64,000 nt of DNA from Homoserinimonas sp. OAct 916 (GTDB lineage: Bacteria; Actinomycetota; Actinomycetes; Actinomycetales; Microbacteriaceae). Each line of letters opens with the position of its first letter. Within the stretch, counting starts at the first letter, position 1. The notes below the pieces were generated by a model. That model was not told the DNA's origin. It ran no database searches and saw nothing but the letters and a program-made list of their open reading frames with translations. Location: the NCBI RefSeq assembly GCF_003260275.1, contig NZ_QJHB01000009.1, positions 142,147 to 206,146 of the forward strand, written 5' to 3'. Both the position numbers and the translations under genes were made by a program. Shown here one piece after another: positions 36,618 through 44,630 of this stretch.

Positions 36618-37349
36618 ATGTTTCTGACCACTCTTCACCCGAACGGACGTGCCTCGAACAGGCTCGACTCGAACGTCTCCGAGGCTCCCCGGCATGCGCT
36701 GGATTTCACCGCCTGGTCACCGCGCACCGCGGCGCTGGTCGCGGGGGTCGCTCTCGCCGTCATGGCGGTGCTGGGCGGCTTCGGCAATTTTGGTGCGCTG
36801 GTGCCTCTGATCATTCCGGGAGATGCCGTGCTGACGGCTCAGAACATCTCTGGCTCCCCGTTGCTCTTCTTCGCGGGCGTGGCGAGTTTCGTCATTGTTG
36901 CCGTGCTCGACATCATCGTGGCGGGCGCCCTCTTCGTACTGTTCAGGCCGGTCAGTCGCCGCCTCTCCGCGACAGCCGCTTGGATGAGAACCGTGTATGC
37001 CGTGCTGCTTCTGGTGGCAATCAGCCGGCTGGTGATCGGGTTCTTGATGCTCGGCGATCCAGAGGCGGCCCTGCCGGTGTTGGTGTCGTTCAACACCATC
37101 TGGGTCATCAGCCTGGGCCTGTTCGGCATGTCCCTGCTGCTGATCGGCTACCTCGCCTTCCGCTCCGGGTTCATCGCCAAGGTCTTCGGCATCCTGCTCG
37201 TAGTCGCCGGCATCGGATACCTGGCGGATGCTGTGGGCATGGCCTTCCTCCCCGAGTTCACCGCGGTGTTCGCCCAATTTCTGTTCGCGGGTGAAGTCGC
37301 GATCATCTTCTGGCTGCTCATCAGGGGCCGCCGACTTCCCGCCAACTGA
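36618..37349 (+). CDS. DUF4386 membrane protein
   Basis: 243-residue integral membrane protein with about six predicted helices, starting near residue 35 after a polar N-terminus. The pattern (VALAVMAVLGGFGNFG, LFVLFRPVSRRLSATAAWMRTVYAVLL, and FGMSLLLIGYLAFRSGFI) matches DUF4386, a family of unknown function often controlled by TetR-type regulators. The MDR dehydrogenase gene starts 27 bp downstream and likely shares the transcript. Confidence 0.86.
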   Translation: MFLTTLHPNGRASNRLDSNVSEAPRHALDFTAWSPRTAALVAGVALAVMAVLGGFGNFGALVPLIIPGDAVLTAQNISGSPLLFFAGVASFVIVAVLDIIVAGALFVLFRPVSRRLSATAAWMRTVYAVLLLVAISRLVIGFLMLGDPEAALPVLVSFNTIWVISLGLFGMSLLLIGYLAFRSGFIAKVFGILLVVAGIGYLADAVGMAFLPEFTAVFAQFLFAGEVAIIFWLLIRGRRLPAN

Positions 37350-37376
37350 CCTTCCACATCCGAAGGAGCGACCCTC

Positions 37377-38411
37377 ATGAACACGCCCGCACCCGCACAC
37401 CCAGACCTCCGCGACAACGGCACGATGAAAGCCCTCGTTGCTCGACGATATGGCGGGCCAGACATTCTGGCGATCGAAGAGGTTGCGAAGCCGGTTCCCC
37501 GCGCCGGCGAACTACTGATTCGAAACCGCGCGTCGGTGGTGACCGCTGCGCTGTGCCACGCGCGCGCCGGTCGTGGTCTTTCGACCCGGCTGTACTTCGG
37601 TCTGAGAAAACCGAAGTGGCCCGTTCTCGGTACTAACTTCTCTGGCGTGGTCGAGGCAGTGGGCGGCACCGTGACACGCTTCCAGGTGGGTGACCACGTC
37701 GCGGGAACCACCGCAACGAACTTCGGTGCCTTCGCCGAATACCTTCTGGTCACCGAGGACGGCGCGGTCGTCCCGAGGCCCGCTGGCCTGAGTGACAGTC
37801 AAGCGGTAGCCGTTTTCGACGGGGCGGTCACCGCGTTGCCGTACCTGCGGGACTCCGCACGGCTTCAGACCGGTCAGTCCGTCCTCGTCAACGGGGCATC
37901 CGGGGCCGTGGGAACGGCGGCGATCCAGCTCGCCAAAAATTTTGGCGCCACGGTCACAGCGGTGTGCAGCACGGCCAATCTCGAACGGGCAAAACTGTTG
38001 GGGGCGGATGCCGTGATCGACTACACGGCGCATGACTTCACCCGCAACCTGGACACGTACGACGTCATCTTCGACACCGTCGCGACCAGCTCGTTCTCGC
38101 GCAGCAGGCGAGCGTTGAAACGCGGGGGCAGCTACCTGACGACGACACCGTCGCCCATGATCTTGGCGCAAATGGCGTACACCTCCCTGATCGGTGGGAA
38201 GAAGGCCGCAATCGCGTTCACCGGTTTGGCCAAGCCGGCCGAACTGGTGAGGACCCTCGCATTCATCGCCGAACTGGCCGAAGCGGGCAGATTCGTCCCC
38301 GTCATTGGGGCCACGTATCCGATCGAAGAGGCGGCCGACGCCCACCGTCTCGTCGACACCGGGCACAAGACCGGCAGCGCCGTCATCACGATCGGTGGGA
38401 TTCCAGACTAG
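37377..38411 (+). CDS. MDR-family NAD(P)-dependent alcohol dehydrogenase / quinone reductase
   Basis: 344 residues, zinc-independent medium-chain dehydrogenase fold. GAAGGAG is 7 bp before ATG 37377. Seen: MKALVARRYGGPDIL, GTNFSGVVEAVG, VGDHVAGTT, and the cofactor motif VNGASGAVGTAAIQLAKNFGATVTAV (as two adjacent stretches), whose AxxGxxG belongs to the QOR/YhdH-like branch. The zinc ligands of classical ADH are missing. It reduces a quinone, enone or similar electrophile; which one is unknown. Co-transcribed with the DUF4386 gene. Confidence 0.87.
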   Translation: MNTPAPAHPDLRDNGTMKALVARRYGGPDILAIEEVAKPVPRAGELLIRNRASVVTAALCHARAGRGLSTRLYFGLRKPKWPVLGTNFSGVVEAVGGTVTRFQVGDHVAGTTATNFGAFAEYLLVTEDGAVVPRPAGLSDSQAVAVFDGAVTALPYLRDSARLQTGQSVLVNGASGAVGTAAIQLAKNFGATVTAVCSTANLERAKLLGADAVIDYTAHDFTRNLDTYDVIFDTVATSSFSRSRRALKRGGSYLTTTPSPMILAQMAYTSLIGGKKAAIAFTGLAKPAELVRTLAFIAELAEAGRFVPVIGATYPIEEAADAHRLVDTGHKTGSAVITIGGIPD

Positions 38412-38468
38412 GGACAAGTTCTTTCTAGTTAAAGAGCTGACACTGCAGCGGACTTTGATCTGCGCGGT

Positions 38469-39164
38469 TCACGGCGTCACCACCCCGAGGCTTTGATTCG
38501 ACTGGCGGGATTGCTGCGCACGTCGGTGGATCACGTACTCGGCCACCATCAGGTTGATGACCCACCCGGCTCCCATGCAGAGGGCTCGAGGAAGCTCATC
38601 GGTGGGCTTGAAGACGATTGATTCCGGGATGAGGACGAGAGCCTGAGTGCCGGCGCCCAACGCGATGGCATAGGCACGGGTCATCCAATCCCCGTGTACC
38701 ACGAAGTTGCGTCGGCCTATCGCGCGCACTGCCAACCCAATACTGGTGAGCATCGCGAGCCCAAAGATCAGGCGCAGCACAACAAGAAGTTCTCCGTCGC
38801 CCGCTGGGTGGGGGTAGAAGGCCGCCATCCACATGCCCGACAGCGCAGCAGCCACCCCGGCAGGGATGAGGAGACGGCCAGCCCGGCGGTGCCAGCCGGT
38901 CCTGTGGCGTCGCAGCGATGGGACGAATTGAAAGGCTCCCAGCAGGCTGAAGATGCTTACGCCCACGATGTGCACGATAACGGGGATGGGCGAGTCCAGG
39001 AAGCGCGCGTTCTGTGCCGTCTCGACGGCGCCACTGGCGAGTTCGGACATTCGGGCACCGCCCGCGAGAACCGGAATCATACTCAGAAGGATCAGCCCCG
39101 TGGGTATGGGCCACTGCGGGCTGCGGGTCTTTCGAGCCCGTGCGGTGCGGGTCGCTATTGACAT
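38469..39164 (-). CDS. DUF2306 membrane protein
   Basis: 231 residues from ATG 39164, overlapping the preceding small gene by 10 bp. It has seven predicted helices and the DUF2306 features LGAFQFVPSLRRHRTGWHRRAGRLL and HGDWMTRAYAIALGAGTQAL, including a conserved HRxxGR-type basic motif near residue 90. Family function is unknown; haem- or quinone-linked electron transfer has been suggested for related proteins and is not tested here. Third gene of a leftward set that follows the LuxR-type regulator. Confidence 0.82.
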   Translation of the reverse strand: MSIATRTARARKTRSPQWPIPTGLILLSMIPVLAGGARMSELASGAVETAQNARFLDSPIPVIVHIVGVSIFSLLGAFQFVPSLRRHRTGWHRRAGRLLIPAGVAAALSGMWMAAFYPHPAGDGELLVVLRLIFGLAMLTSIGLAVRAIGRRNFVVHGDWMTRAYAIALGAGTQALVLIPESIVFKPTDELPRALCMGAGWVINLMVAEYVIHRRAQQSRQSNQSLGVVTP

Positions 39165-39370
39165 GATTGTTCTTTCTCGTCGAGAAGGTTGACGGAGATG
39201 AGGGTAAGGCCGAGATCGCCGATGCGTCTCAACAGTCCGTGCAGGGCGGCCTGATCGATGACTGGACCGGTGAGGGTCGTGTTTCCGTCGCTGCCCTGCA
39301 CCAGCGTGAATCCGTCGAACCACTCGCTCCATCGCTCATCAAGGTGCCCGCGGATGCGAATCTCATGCAT
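39155..39370 (-). CDS. Small conserved protein of unknown function (71 aa)
   Basis: A 71-residue soluble protein beginning MHEIRIRGHLDERWSEWFDG and continuing with LTGPVIDQAALHGLLRRI. I recall close relatives of this sequence in actinobacteria and other soil bacteria near LuxR/MalT-type regulators and DUF2306 proteins. No known domain name can be given. It overlaps the DUF2306 gene by 10 bp and lies 7 bp after the upstream membrane-protein gene, so it is part of that operon. Confidence 0.75.
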   Translation of the reverse strand: MHEIRIRGHLDERWSEWFDGFTLVQGSDGNTTLTGPVIDQAALHGLLRRIGDLGLTLISVNLLDEKEQSCQ

Positions 39371-39377
39371 GAGAGCG

Positions 39378-40070
39378 TCAGACCGCTGAGGTCAGGTCTC
39401 GATCGGCCTTGTCGAGGGTGACCTGCGTTTTCGCGGACGTGCCTCGCATAGTGGCCCAGAGCGAATAGCCCAGCCAGGCCAGAGCGGCACCCATCGGGAG
39501 TGCAGCCATCCGTTCGAGTGTGTGCGGAAGCAGTGCGCCGGCGACGGGGGTCACTATTGCGGCGGCGATCATGAGAATGCCGGCACCCCGGGACAGCACG
39601 CGTGCGCGGATGATCGCCACGCCGAAGAGCAGGGCCCCGCCAACATAGAGCAGGCTGCCGACGATTGGTAAGGCTCCGAGAACTCCGAGATCGGATACGG
39701 GAGCGACCCGGCCGAACAGGCCGACGATATCGACGGCGAGCTGAGGGGCCTTGACAGCGATCAGCGGGGCGATGAGGGCTTCAAAGAAGTTGAACGAAGC
39801 CTGCAGCACGAAGAAGAGCCCGAACATCGAGTAGGCCACGAAGCCCAGGACTTTGAATCGTGGTACCTGGCGAAGATAGATCCCGGTGATCCCGATCAGG
39901 GCGAGAACGGCCTCGGCGAAGCTGATGACGTGCACGATCTGCCACCGCTGGGTGGTGAGCGACGCGACGACGTCAGCGGGGTGAATGAACTGGATAGCAA
40001 TATATAGGATGCCCGCAAGCACGGCGGCCCCGGCGGCCCCACGGATGAGGGAGGAAGTTGAGATTTTCAC
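39378..40070 (-). CDS. Membrane protein of unknown family, operon leader after the LuxR gene
   Basis: 230 residues from GTG 40070 with CGGAGA about 8 bp upstream. About seven predicted helices, for instance AAVLAGILYIAIQFIH, VISFAEAVLALIGITGIYL, and LPIVGSLLYVGGALLFGVAI. It resembles DUF4386-type proteins in layout, though the match is weak. A cytoplasmic tail (GTSAKTQVTLDKADRDL) ends the protein. It starts 180 bp after the end of the MalT-like regulator, on the same strand, and is probably a target of it. Confidence 0.7.
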   Translation of the reverse strand: MKISTSSLIRGAAGAAVLAGILYIAIQFIHPADVVASLTTQRWQIVHVISFAEAVLALIGITGIYLRQVPRFKVLGFVAYSMFGLFFVLQASFNFFEALIAPLIAVKAPQLAVDIVGLFGRVAPVSDLGVLGALPIVGSLLYVGGALLFGVAIIRARVLSRGAGILMIAAAIVTPVAGALLPHTLERMAALPMGAALAWLGYSLWATMRGTSAKTQVTLDKADRDLTSAV

Positions 40071-40185
40071 GGTTGATCTCCGATGTGTCGGTGTTTTCAG
40101 GTGGTTGCCTGATGTACCGAATCTACGAAGACCCGTGGTGACGGGGCATCACCACAGATGGTGATCGAGGGGGTGATTCTGTGAA

Positions 40186-40261
40186 GGCGTTGTCTCGATC
40201 AAACGGCGTTGTCTCGAACGAAAGGCGTTGTCTCGATCAAACGGCGTTGTCTAGATCAAAC
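40186..40261 (+). repeat. Four 19-bp tandem units straddling the 3' end of the LuxR gene
   Basis: Units start at 40186, 40205, 40224 and 40243: GGCGTTGTCTCGATCAAAC twice exact, one variant ending CGAACGAAA, and the last (GGCGTTGTCTAGATCAAAC) containing the stop codon and the last two codons of the LuxR gene. A copying origin from the gene end outward is likely, since the last unit is the coding one. Confidence 0.93.
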
Positions 40262-42920
40262 CCAGTGTTCTGGCGTGCTGCACCGCCGCAATTCGACTAT
40301 TCACGCCGAGCTTCTCGAAAATGTGCCTCGTGTGGGTGCGCAAAGTGTTCAGGGAGATGAAGAGCTCCCGGGCGATCTCGGGGCCGGTGAGTTCGCTCGC
40401 CAGGAGCTTGAGCACTTGCAGTTCGCGGTCGCTCACAAGTTCTGTCCCGGTTGCCGGCGTCGCGTCTTCACCTTGACTGAACGCCTGAAGAAGTGCGTGA
40501 ACATAGTCGGACTGGCGCCCCTTGACGATTGCCGCACGAAGCAACTTTTCCATGGGTGCACCTTCGTCAACGAATAGGCGCACATAGCCCTCCGGTTCTG
40601 CGTGCTCGAGTGCTTGGTTCAGAGCCTCGCGGGCGTGGGCGTCATCGCCTTGTCGGCTGTAGGCAAGCGCTTGAAGAACAAGGATCTCGTTGGCAACTCC
40701 TGAGCGTCTACTGGCTTCTGCGGCTTCGAGAAGCCTGTCCAGGAGGCCGATCGCCCCCGGAGCCCGCTCCGCAAGCAGCAGCCTCGCCAGAGTGATGTGC
40801 GCGTACTCGCTCAGGTAGCTCAGCTTGTCTCGGGAAGTAAGCGACTGCTGGTCCGCCCACGCCCGAGCCTCTGCCAGGCGGTTCTGTGTGATCCAGATCC
40901 GCGCCTTCATGGCGTCGATCGGGCGCGCCTCAGCGAAGAATCCGCGCCGGTAGCGTTTTTCTGCTTCAGCCAGAAGGTCGAGTGCAGCATCGGACTGTCC
41001 ATGGGCCTGCCTGACCCGGGCCATCGACACGAACCACCGATAGCGGTGCTCATGAGAGAACGCTGCTTCGCCCAGTTTTTCAGCGGCCAGCAGATGCTCT
41101 TCCGCGACTTCCAGTTCACCGCGCTCCGAGAGTACCTCGCTGATGCCGGAGTGAAGATCCGCGGCAGGTAACCCACCGTTGAGCTGATCGCTAGCTTCTC
41201 GAAGCGCTAACTCGTAGGCAGCCTGTGTCTCGCGCAAGCGGCCCAAGGGTACAAGCATGTCTGCGATCACCAGTGTTGTTGTCAGGGCGTCGGTGAGGTT
41301 TCCCGCGCGACGCAGGCTCGCCGCCGATTCCCCGAATGCGCGCACCCCGTTTTCGAGCTCGCCGCTGGCCCAGCGCTCGAGGCCCAAAAGCCCGGCGGCC
41401 GCGCCTTGGCCCAGGTAATCCACTGGCTGAGCAAGCGCCAGCGCTAACGCAGCCTGCTCTTCGACTTTCGGGAGATCGCCTGTGGCCAGGGCGAGTGATG
41501 CGCGATACAGGGCGATCGTGACGGGGAGGGCCGCGAGTTCCGGGCCGGGCTCGGAATCGTGGGCTGGCAGGTCTTCGGATGGCGGTGCGGTCAGCAGGAG
41601 TTCTGCGTGGGCGAGCTGCGGCTCGACGGCCGCAATGTCACCGGAGACCAGGGATGACCACGCAGAGAACACCACAAGCACGGGTCTGCGTGCGATTGTC
41701 TCCTCCGGCAGCGCGGCAAGCCAGTTGAGTACGCCCCAATCCTGCCGACTCTTTCGAACCAGTGGAATGGTCGCTTCAATGATTCTCGCCGCTCGCGGGA
41801 AGTCCTGAGCTTCGAGCGCGTGCCGCACGGCATCCTCACTATCGCCGCTCTTCTCGAACCATTCGCTGGCCAGACGATGCAGAGCCGCCACGTGTTCCGG
41901 GCCATCGGCCAGGAGGCGCGCCCGGAGCACGTCTACAAAAAGGTGGTGGTAGCGAAACCATCCCCGGTGATCGTCTAGCGGAATGACGAAGAGATTGGCT
42001 CGCTCCAGTGATTCGAGCATGGCTTCGCTGTCGCTCTTCCTGGTCACCGCATCACACAGGGGTCCGCTGAGCCGGTCGAGGATGGCAGTCTGGAAGAGGA
42101 AGTCGCGCACGTGAAGCGGAGTGCGATTCAGCACTTCTTCCATGAGATAGTCAACAACGAAGCGGTTGCTGCCGGCGAACGCCGCAACGAAGTCGGTGAC
42201 GTCAGTACGATTCTGCAGTGACAATGCGGCGAGCTGCAGGCCGGCAACCCACCCTTCTGTTCGGTCCTCCAGGGCGGCGACATCGGCGCTGGAGAGCGCC
42301 AATCCCATTGTCTGGGTGAGGAATGCTGAGGCCTCGTCAGGAGTGAATCGAAGGTCCGCTGCACGCAACTCCGTAATTTCGCCCCTCGCCCGCAACCGCG
42401 CCAAGGGCAAGAGAGGGTCGGACCGGCTGGAGATGACCAGGTGCAGATTTGAGGGAAGGTGTTCGAGGAGGAAGACCATCGCCTCTTGAATCGATGGCTC
42501 TTCGATGAATTGGAAGTCATCCAGCACCAGAACCAACTCGGACGACACCCGGTTCACCTCATTGACCAGGGCCGCCAGTGCTACATCAACGGCGGACTGC
42601 GGGGTGAGCAGGTCTACTCGTATCTCTGGATCCGCGGTCCGAAGTGCTGAGATGACATAGTTCAAGAAACGGACCGGGTCGTTGTCGTGTGCCTCCAGTG
42701 ACAGCCAGGCCACTCGAATGCTTGTTTGTCGACTCTGGATCTCTGCAATCCACTCGCTGAGGAGCGTGGACTTTCCGAATCCGGCAGGGGCAGAGACGAG
42801 CGTCAGTCTTTTGCCGGACCGGAGGCCCTCATCGGTTCGTGTGACGAGTCGGGGCCTCGCGATGGCTTGGGCGCGTGGAGGCGGAATGTAGAGCTTTGTT
42901 GCAAGAACTGGCATCGCCAT
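40251..42920 (-). CDS. MalT-like large ATP-binding LuxR-family regulator (LAL)
   Basis: 889 residues, typical for LAL/MalT proteins. An N-terminal STAND ATPase domain shows Walker A APAGFGKSTLL near residue 48 and VLVLDDFQFIEEPSI near residue 135. A TPR-like superhelical central region follows (about 430-800, with repeated ALALAQ/AEARAW helices), then the LuxR HTH at the C-terminus: SDRELQVLKLLASELTG, ARELFISLNTLRTHTRHIFEKL. Such proteins bind an inducer and ATP, oligomerise and activate neighbouring promoters; the three membrane/small genes downstream are the obvious targets. TAGTAT ends 6 bp before the ATG, so a leaderless transcript is possible. Confidence 0.92.
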   Translation of the reverse strand: MAMPVLATKLYIPPPRAQAIARPRLVTRTDEGLRSGKRLTLVSAPAGFGKSTLLSEWIAEIQSRQTSIRVAWLSLEAHDNDPVRFLNYVISALRTADPEIRVDLLTPQSAVDVALAALVNEVNRVSSELVLVLDDFQFIEEPSIQEAMVFLLEHLPSNLHLVISSRSDPLLPLARLRARGEITELRAADLRFTPDEASAFLTQTMGLALSSADVAALEDRTEGWVAGLQLAALSLQNRTDVTDFVAAFAGSNRFVVDYLMEEVLNRTPLHVRDFLFQTAILDRLSGPLCDAVTRKSDSEAMLESLERANLFVIPLDDHRGWFRYHHLFVDVLRARLLADGPEHVAALHRLASEWFEKSGDSEDAVRHALEAQDFPRAARIIEATIPLVRKSRQDWGVLNWLAALPEETIARRPVLVVFSAWSSLVSGDIAAVEPQLAHAELLLTAPPSEDLPAHDSEPGPELAALPVTIALYRASLALATGDLPKVEEQAALALALAQPVDYLGQGAAAGLLGLERWASGELENGVRAFGESAASLRRAGNLTDALTTTLVIADMLVPLGRLRETQAAYELALREASDQLNGGLPAADLHSGISEVLSERGELEVAEEHLLAAEKLGEAAFSHEHRYRWFVSMARVRQAHGQSDAALDLLAEAEKRYRRGFFAEARPIDAMKARIWITQNRLAEARAWADQQSLTSRDKLSYLSEYAHITLARLLLAERAPGAIGLLDRLLEAAEASRRSGVANEILVLQALAYSRQGDDAHAREALNQALEHAEPEGYVRLFVDEGAPMEKLLRAAIVKGRQSDYVHALLQAFSQGEDATPATGTELVSDRELQVLKLLASELTGPEIARELFISLNTLRTHTRHIFEKLGVNSRIAAVQHARTLGLI

Positions 42921-43065
42921 GTGCTCATACTATGGCGCGCTGCCGACGTCGCGAATGTGCTTAGACGGTGGCTGGGGCGGTGCCGAGGGGTGCAGTTGCT
43001 TATGTCACTGTGGTACTCCTTTCAGTGGTGTTCGTTGCAACCGGTGATGCGCGGGGGCATCCCCG

Positions 43066-43323
43066 TCATGGTCGAGCTGCGGAGGCAACATCGAGGTCTT
43101 TCTGCAGCAGCCATCGGTTGATCGCGATAGCACTGGCGCTGCCGGCGCCGGCAGCGGTGATCACCTGGGCGCTCGGGGTGACAACATTGCCTGCCGCCCA
43201 CACCCCGTGCACGCTGGTCTGACCGAAATGGTCAACAGCGATGAGGCCCGGGTTCGCATCGATAGCGCAGCCCAACGATCGCAATAGTCTGTCGTTGGGG
43301 CGCGGGCGGGGTGCGATGAAGGA
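43066..43323 (-). pseudogene. Remnant of a thioredoxin-reductase-like FAD/NAD(P) oxidoreductase
   Basis: About 85 codons matching only the C-terminal flavin-binding end of a TrxB-like oxidoreductase: FIAPRPRPNDRLLRSLGC, HGVWAAGNVVTPSAQVITAAGAG and SAIAINRWLL. The N-terminal FAD fold, the NADPH fold and the CxxC centre, some 220 residues, are absent; upstream sequence is the small regulator gene in the same direction, 20 bp away. No start or ribosome site fits. I call it a decayed gene fused to the region by deletion. Confidence 0.75.
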
Positions 43324-43342
43324 TCTGAACCGTTCGGATTTG

Positions 43343-43654
43343 CTATTTTTTCTGATCTGCACGCGACCCTGTGGCGGTTGGGTCCACGAGGAGTCCGAGC
43401 AGCTCGCCGATCGTCGGCTCTCGGCCGATGGCCTGCCTCAGCGGCAAATGGTCCTGGACGCGGTAGCGGTTGCGGCGACCATCCTTCTCCTTGACGACGT
43501 ACCCAGCTTCGGTCAGCTCGGCGACGATGCCGAAGGCGGTTCGCTCGGTGACCCCGAGCGCATCGGCGATGTCTCTTAACCGCAAACCGTCGTCATGCGC
43601 GATACAGACCAGCACTCGGGCATGGTTGGTCAAGAATCTCCACTCGGTGCCCAT
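43343..43654 (-). CDS. Small winged-helix transcriptional regulator
   Basis: 103 residues, single DNA-binding domain: NHARVLVCIAHDDGLRLRDIADALGVTERTAFGIVAEL (adjacent segments, about residues 10-48), with a wing EKDGRRNRYRV and a C-terminal helix LRQAIGREPTIGELLGLL. MarR/ArsR-like; ligand unknown, and no cysteine motif for metals. The gene is immediately preceded by the palindrome AAAAGT-ATACAA-ACTTTT, and TATACT on its strand predicts transcription starting at the ATG. Its former target may be the oxidoreductase remnant behind it. Confidence 0.8.
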   Translation of the reverse strand: MGTEWRFLTNHARVLVCIAHDDGLRLRDIADALGVTERTAFGIVAELTEAGYVVKEKDGRRNRYRVQDHLPLRQAIGREPTIGELLGLLVDPTATGSRADQKK

Positions 43655-43657
43655 TTA

Positions 43658-43675
43658 AAAAGTATACAAACTTTT
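43658..43675. promoter_or_regulatory. Palindrome AAAAGT-N6-ACTTTT at the small regulator gene
   Basis: Perfect 6-bp arms (43658-43663 and 43670-43675) around ATACAA, 3 bp before the ATG on the minus strand. The minus-strand TATACT (43666 to 43661) lies inside it, so binding would block transcription. Confidence 0.6.
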
Positions 43676-43846
43676 CTAGAAATCCTTTGCTATCGTCCAG
43701 GATCGCGAGTAGCCTCGAAATCAGAAATGTGGGGCGCGGCTGTCGCTGGCTGAAGGCGCTTGGACGCCCGCCCAAGAATGTTGCCGAGACTCATGGCCGT
43801 ACCCCCACCATTCGCGTGATCCGCGCGACGGAAGTCGGTTCCTGTC

Positions 43847-44584
43847 ATGGACAACATCAGCAGCACAGATCACTACCCGCTCCAAATCACGGGCACGTTC
43901 GTGCCGGAGCTCAGCCGCGGCCTCTGGCTCATCAAGTGGCTTCTGGCGGTTCCCCACTACATCGTGCTTCTATTCCTCTGGCTGGCGTTCGCGGTGGTCA
44001 GCGTGATCTCGTTCTTCGCCATTATCATCGTCGGCCGCTACCCGCGGGCCCTGTTCGATTTCAATGTCGGCGTTCTGCGCTGGTCGTGGCGAGTGGGCTT
44101 CTACTCATACAGCGCCCTGGGCACCGATCAGTACCCGCCGTTCACGCTCAAGGACGACCCCAACTACCCGGCCAGACTCGAAGTCGAATACCCGGCGTCG
44201 CTCTCGCGCGGGCTCGTTCTCGTCAAGTGGTGGTTGCTCGCACTGCCCCACTACCTGATCATCGGTGTGTTCACCGGCGCCGCGTTCGCCGGCTACAGCC
44301 AGGTGAACGACGGCAACGTGTGGGCGTACGGCGGTGGCCTCATCGGCCTGCTGGTCTTCATCTCCGGCATCATCCTCCTATTCGTCGGGCGCTACCCGAG
44401 CGGCCTCTACGACCTCGTTCTGGGCATGAACCGCTGGGCCTTTCGCGTCGCCGCATACGTGGGTCTGATGACAGACGTCTATCCGCCGTTCCGGCTCGAC
44501 ATGGGTGGTGAGGAGTCACTGCCCCTCGGAGTCGGAGTCGGAGTCGGACCTTCCCCATTCACGCCAACGCCGGTACTCTCATGA
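43847..44584 (+). CDS. DUF4389 membrane protein
   Basis: 245 residues made of two tandem copies of one unit: TFVPELSRGLWLIKWLLAVPHYIVLL and EYPASLSRGLVLVKWWLLALPHYLII (each given as two adjacent motifs), each followed by VGRYPRALFDFNVGVLRWSWRV or VGRYPSGLYDLVLGMNRWAFRV. Each copy has a pair of membrane helices. This is DUF4389, of unknown function. The last residues encode GVGVGVG from four GGAGTC hexamers. The start ATG is 192 bp from the divergent regulator. Confidence 0.87.
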   Translation: MDNISSTDHYPLQITGTFVPELSRGLWLIKWLLAVPHYIVLLFLWLAFAVVSVISFFAIIIVGRYPRALFDFNVGVLRWSWRVGFYSYSALGTDQYPPFTLKDDPNYPARLEVEYPASLSRGLVLVKWWLLALPHYLIIGVFTGAAFAGYSQVNDGNVWAYGGGLIGLLVFISGIILLFVGRYPSGLYDLVLGMNRWAFRVAAYVGLMTDVYPPFRLDMGGEESLPLGVGVGVGPSPFTPTPVLS

Positions 44585-44630
44585 ACGTCGAACTCCGCGT
44601 GCCATGCATGCGGCAGGAGCCTCACCGGCC

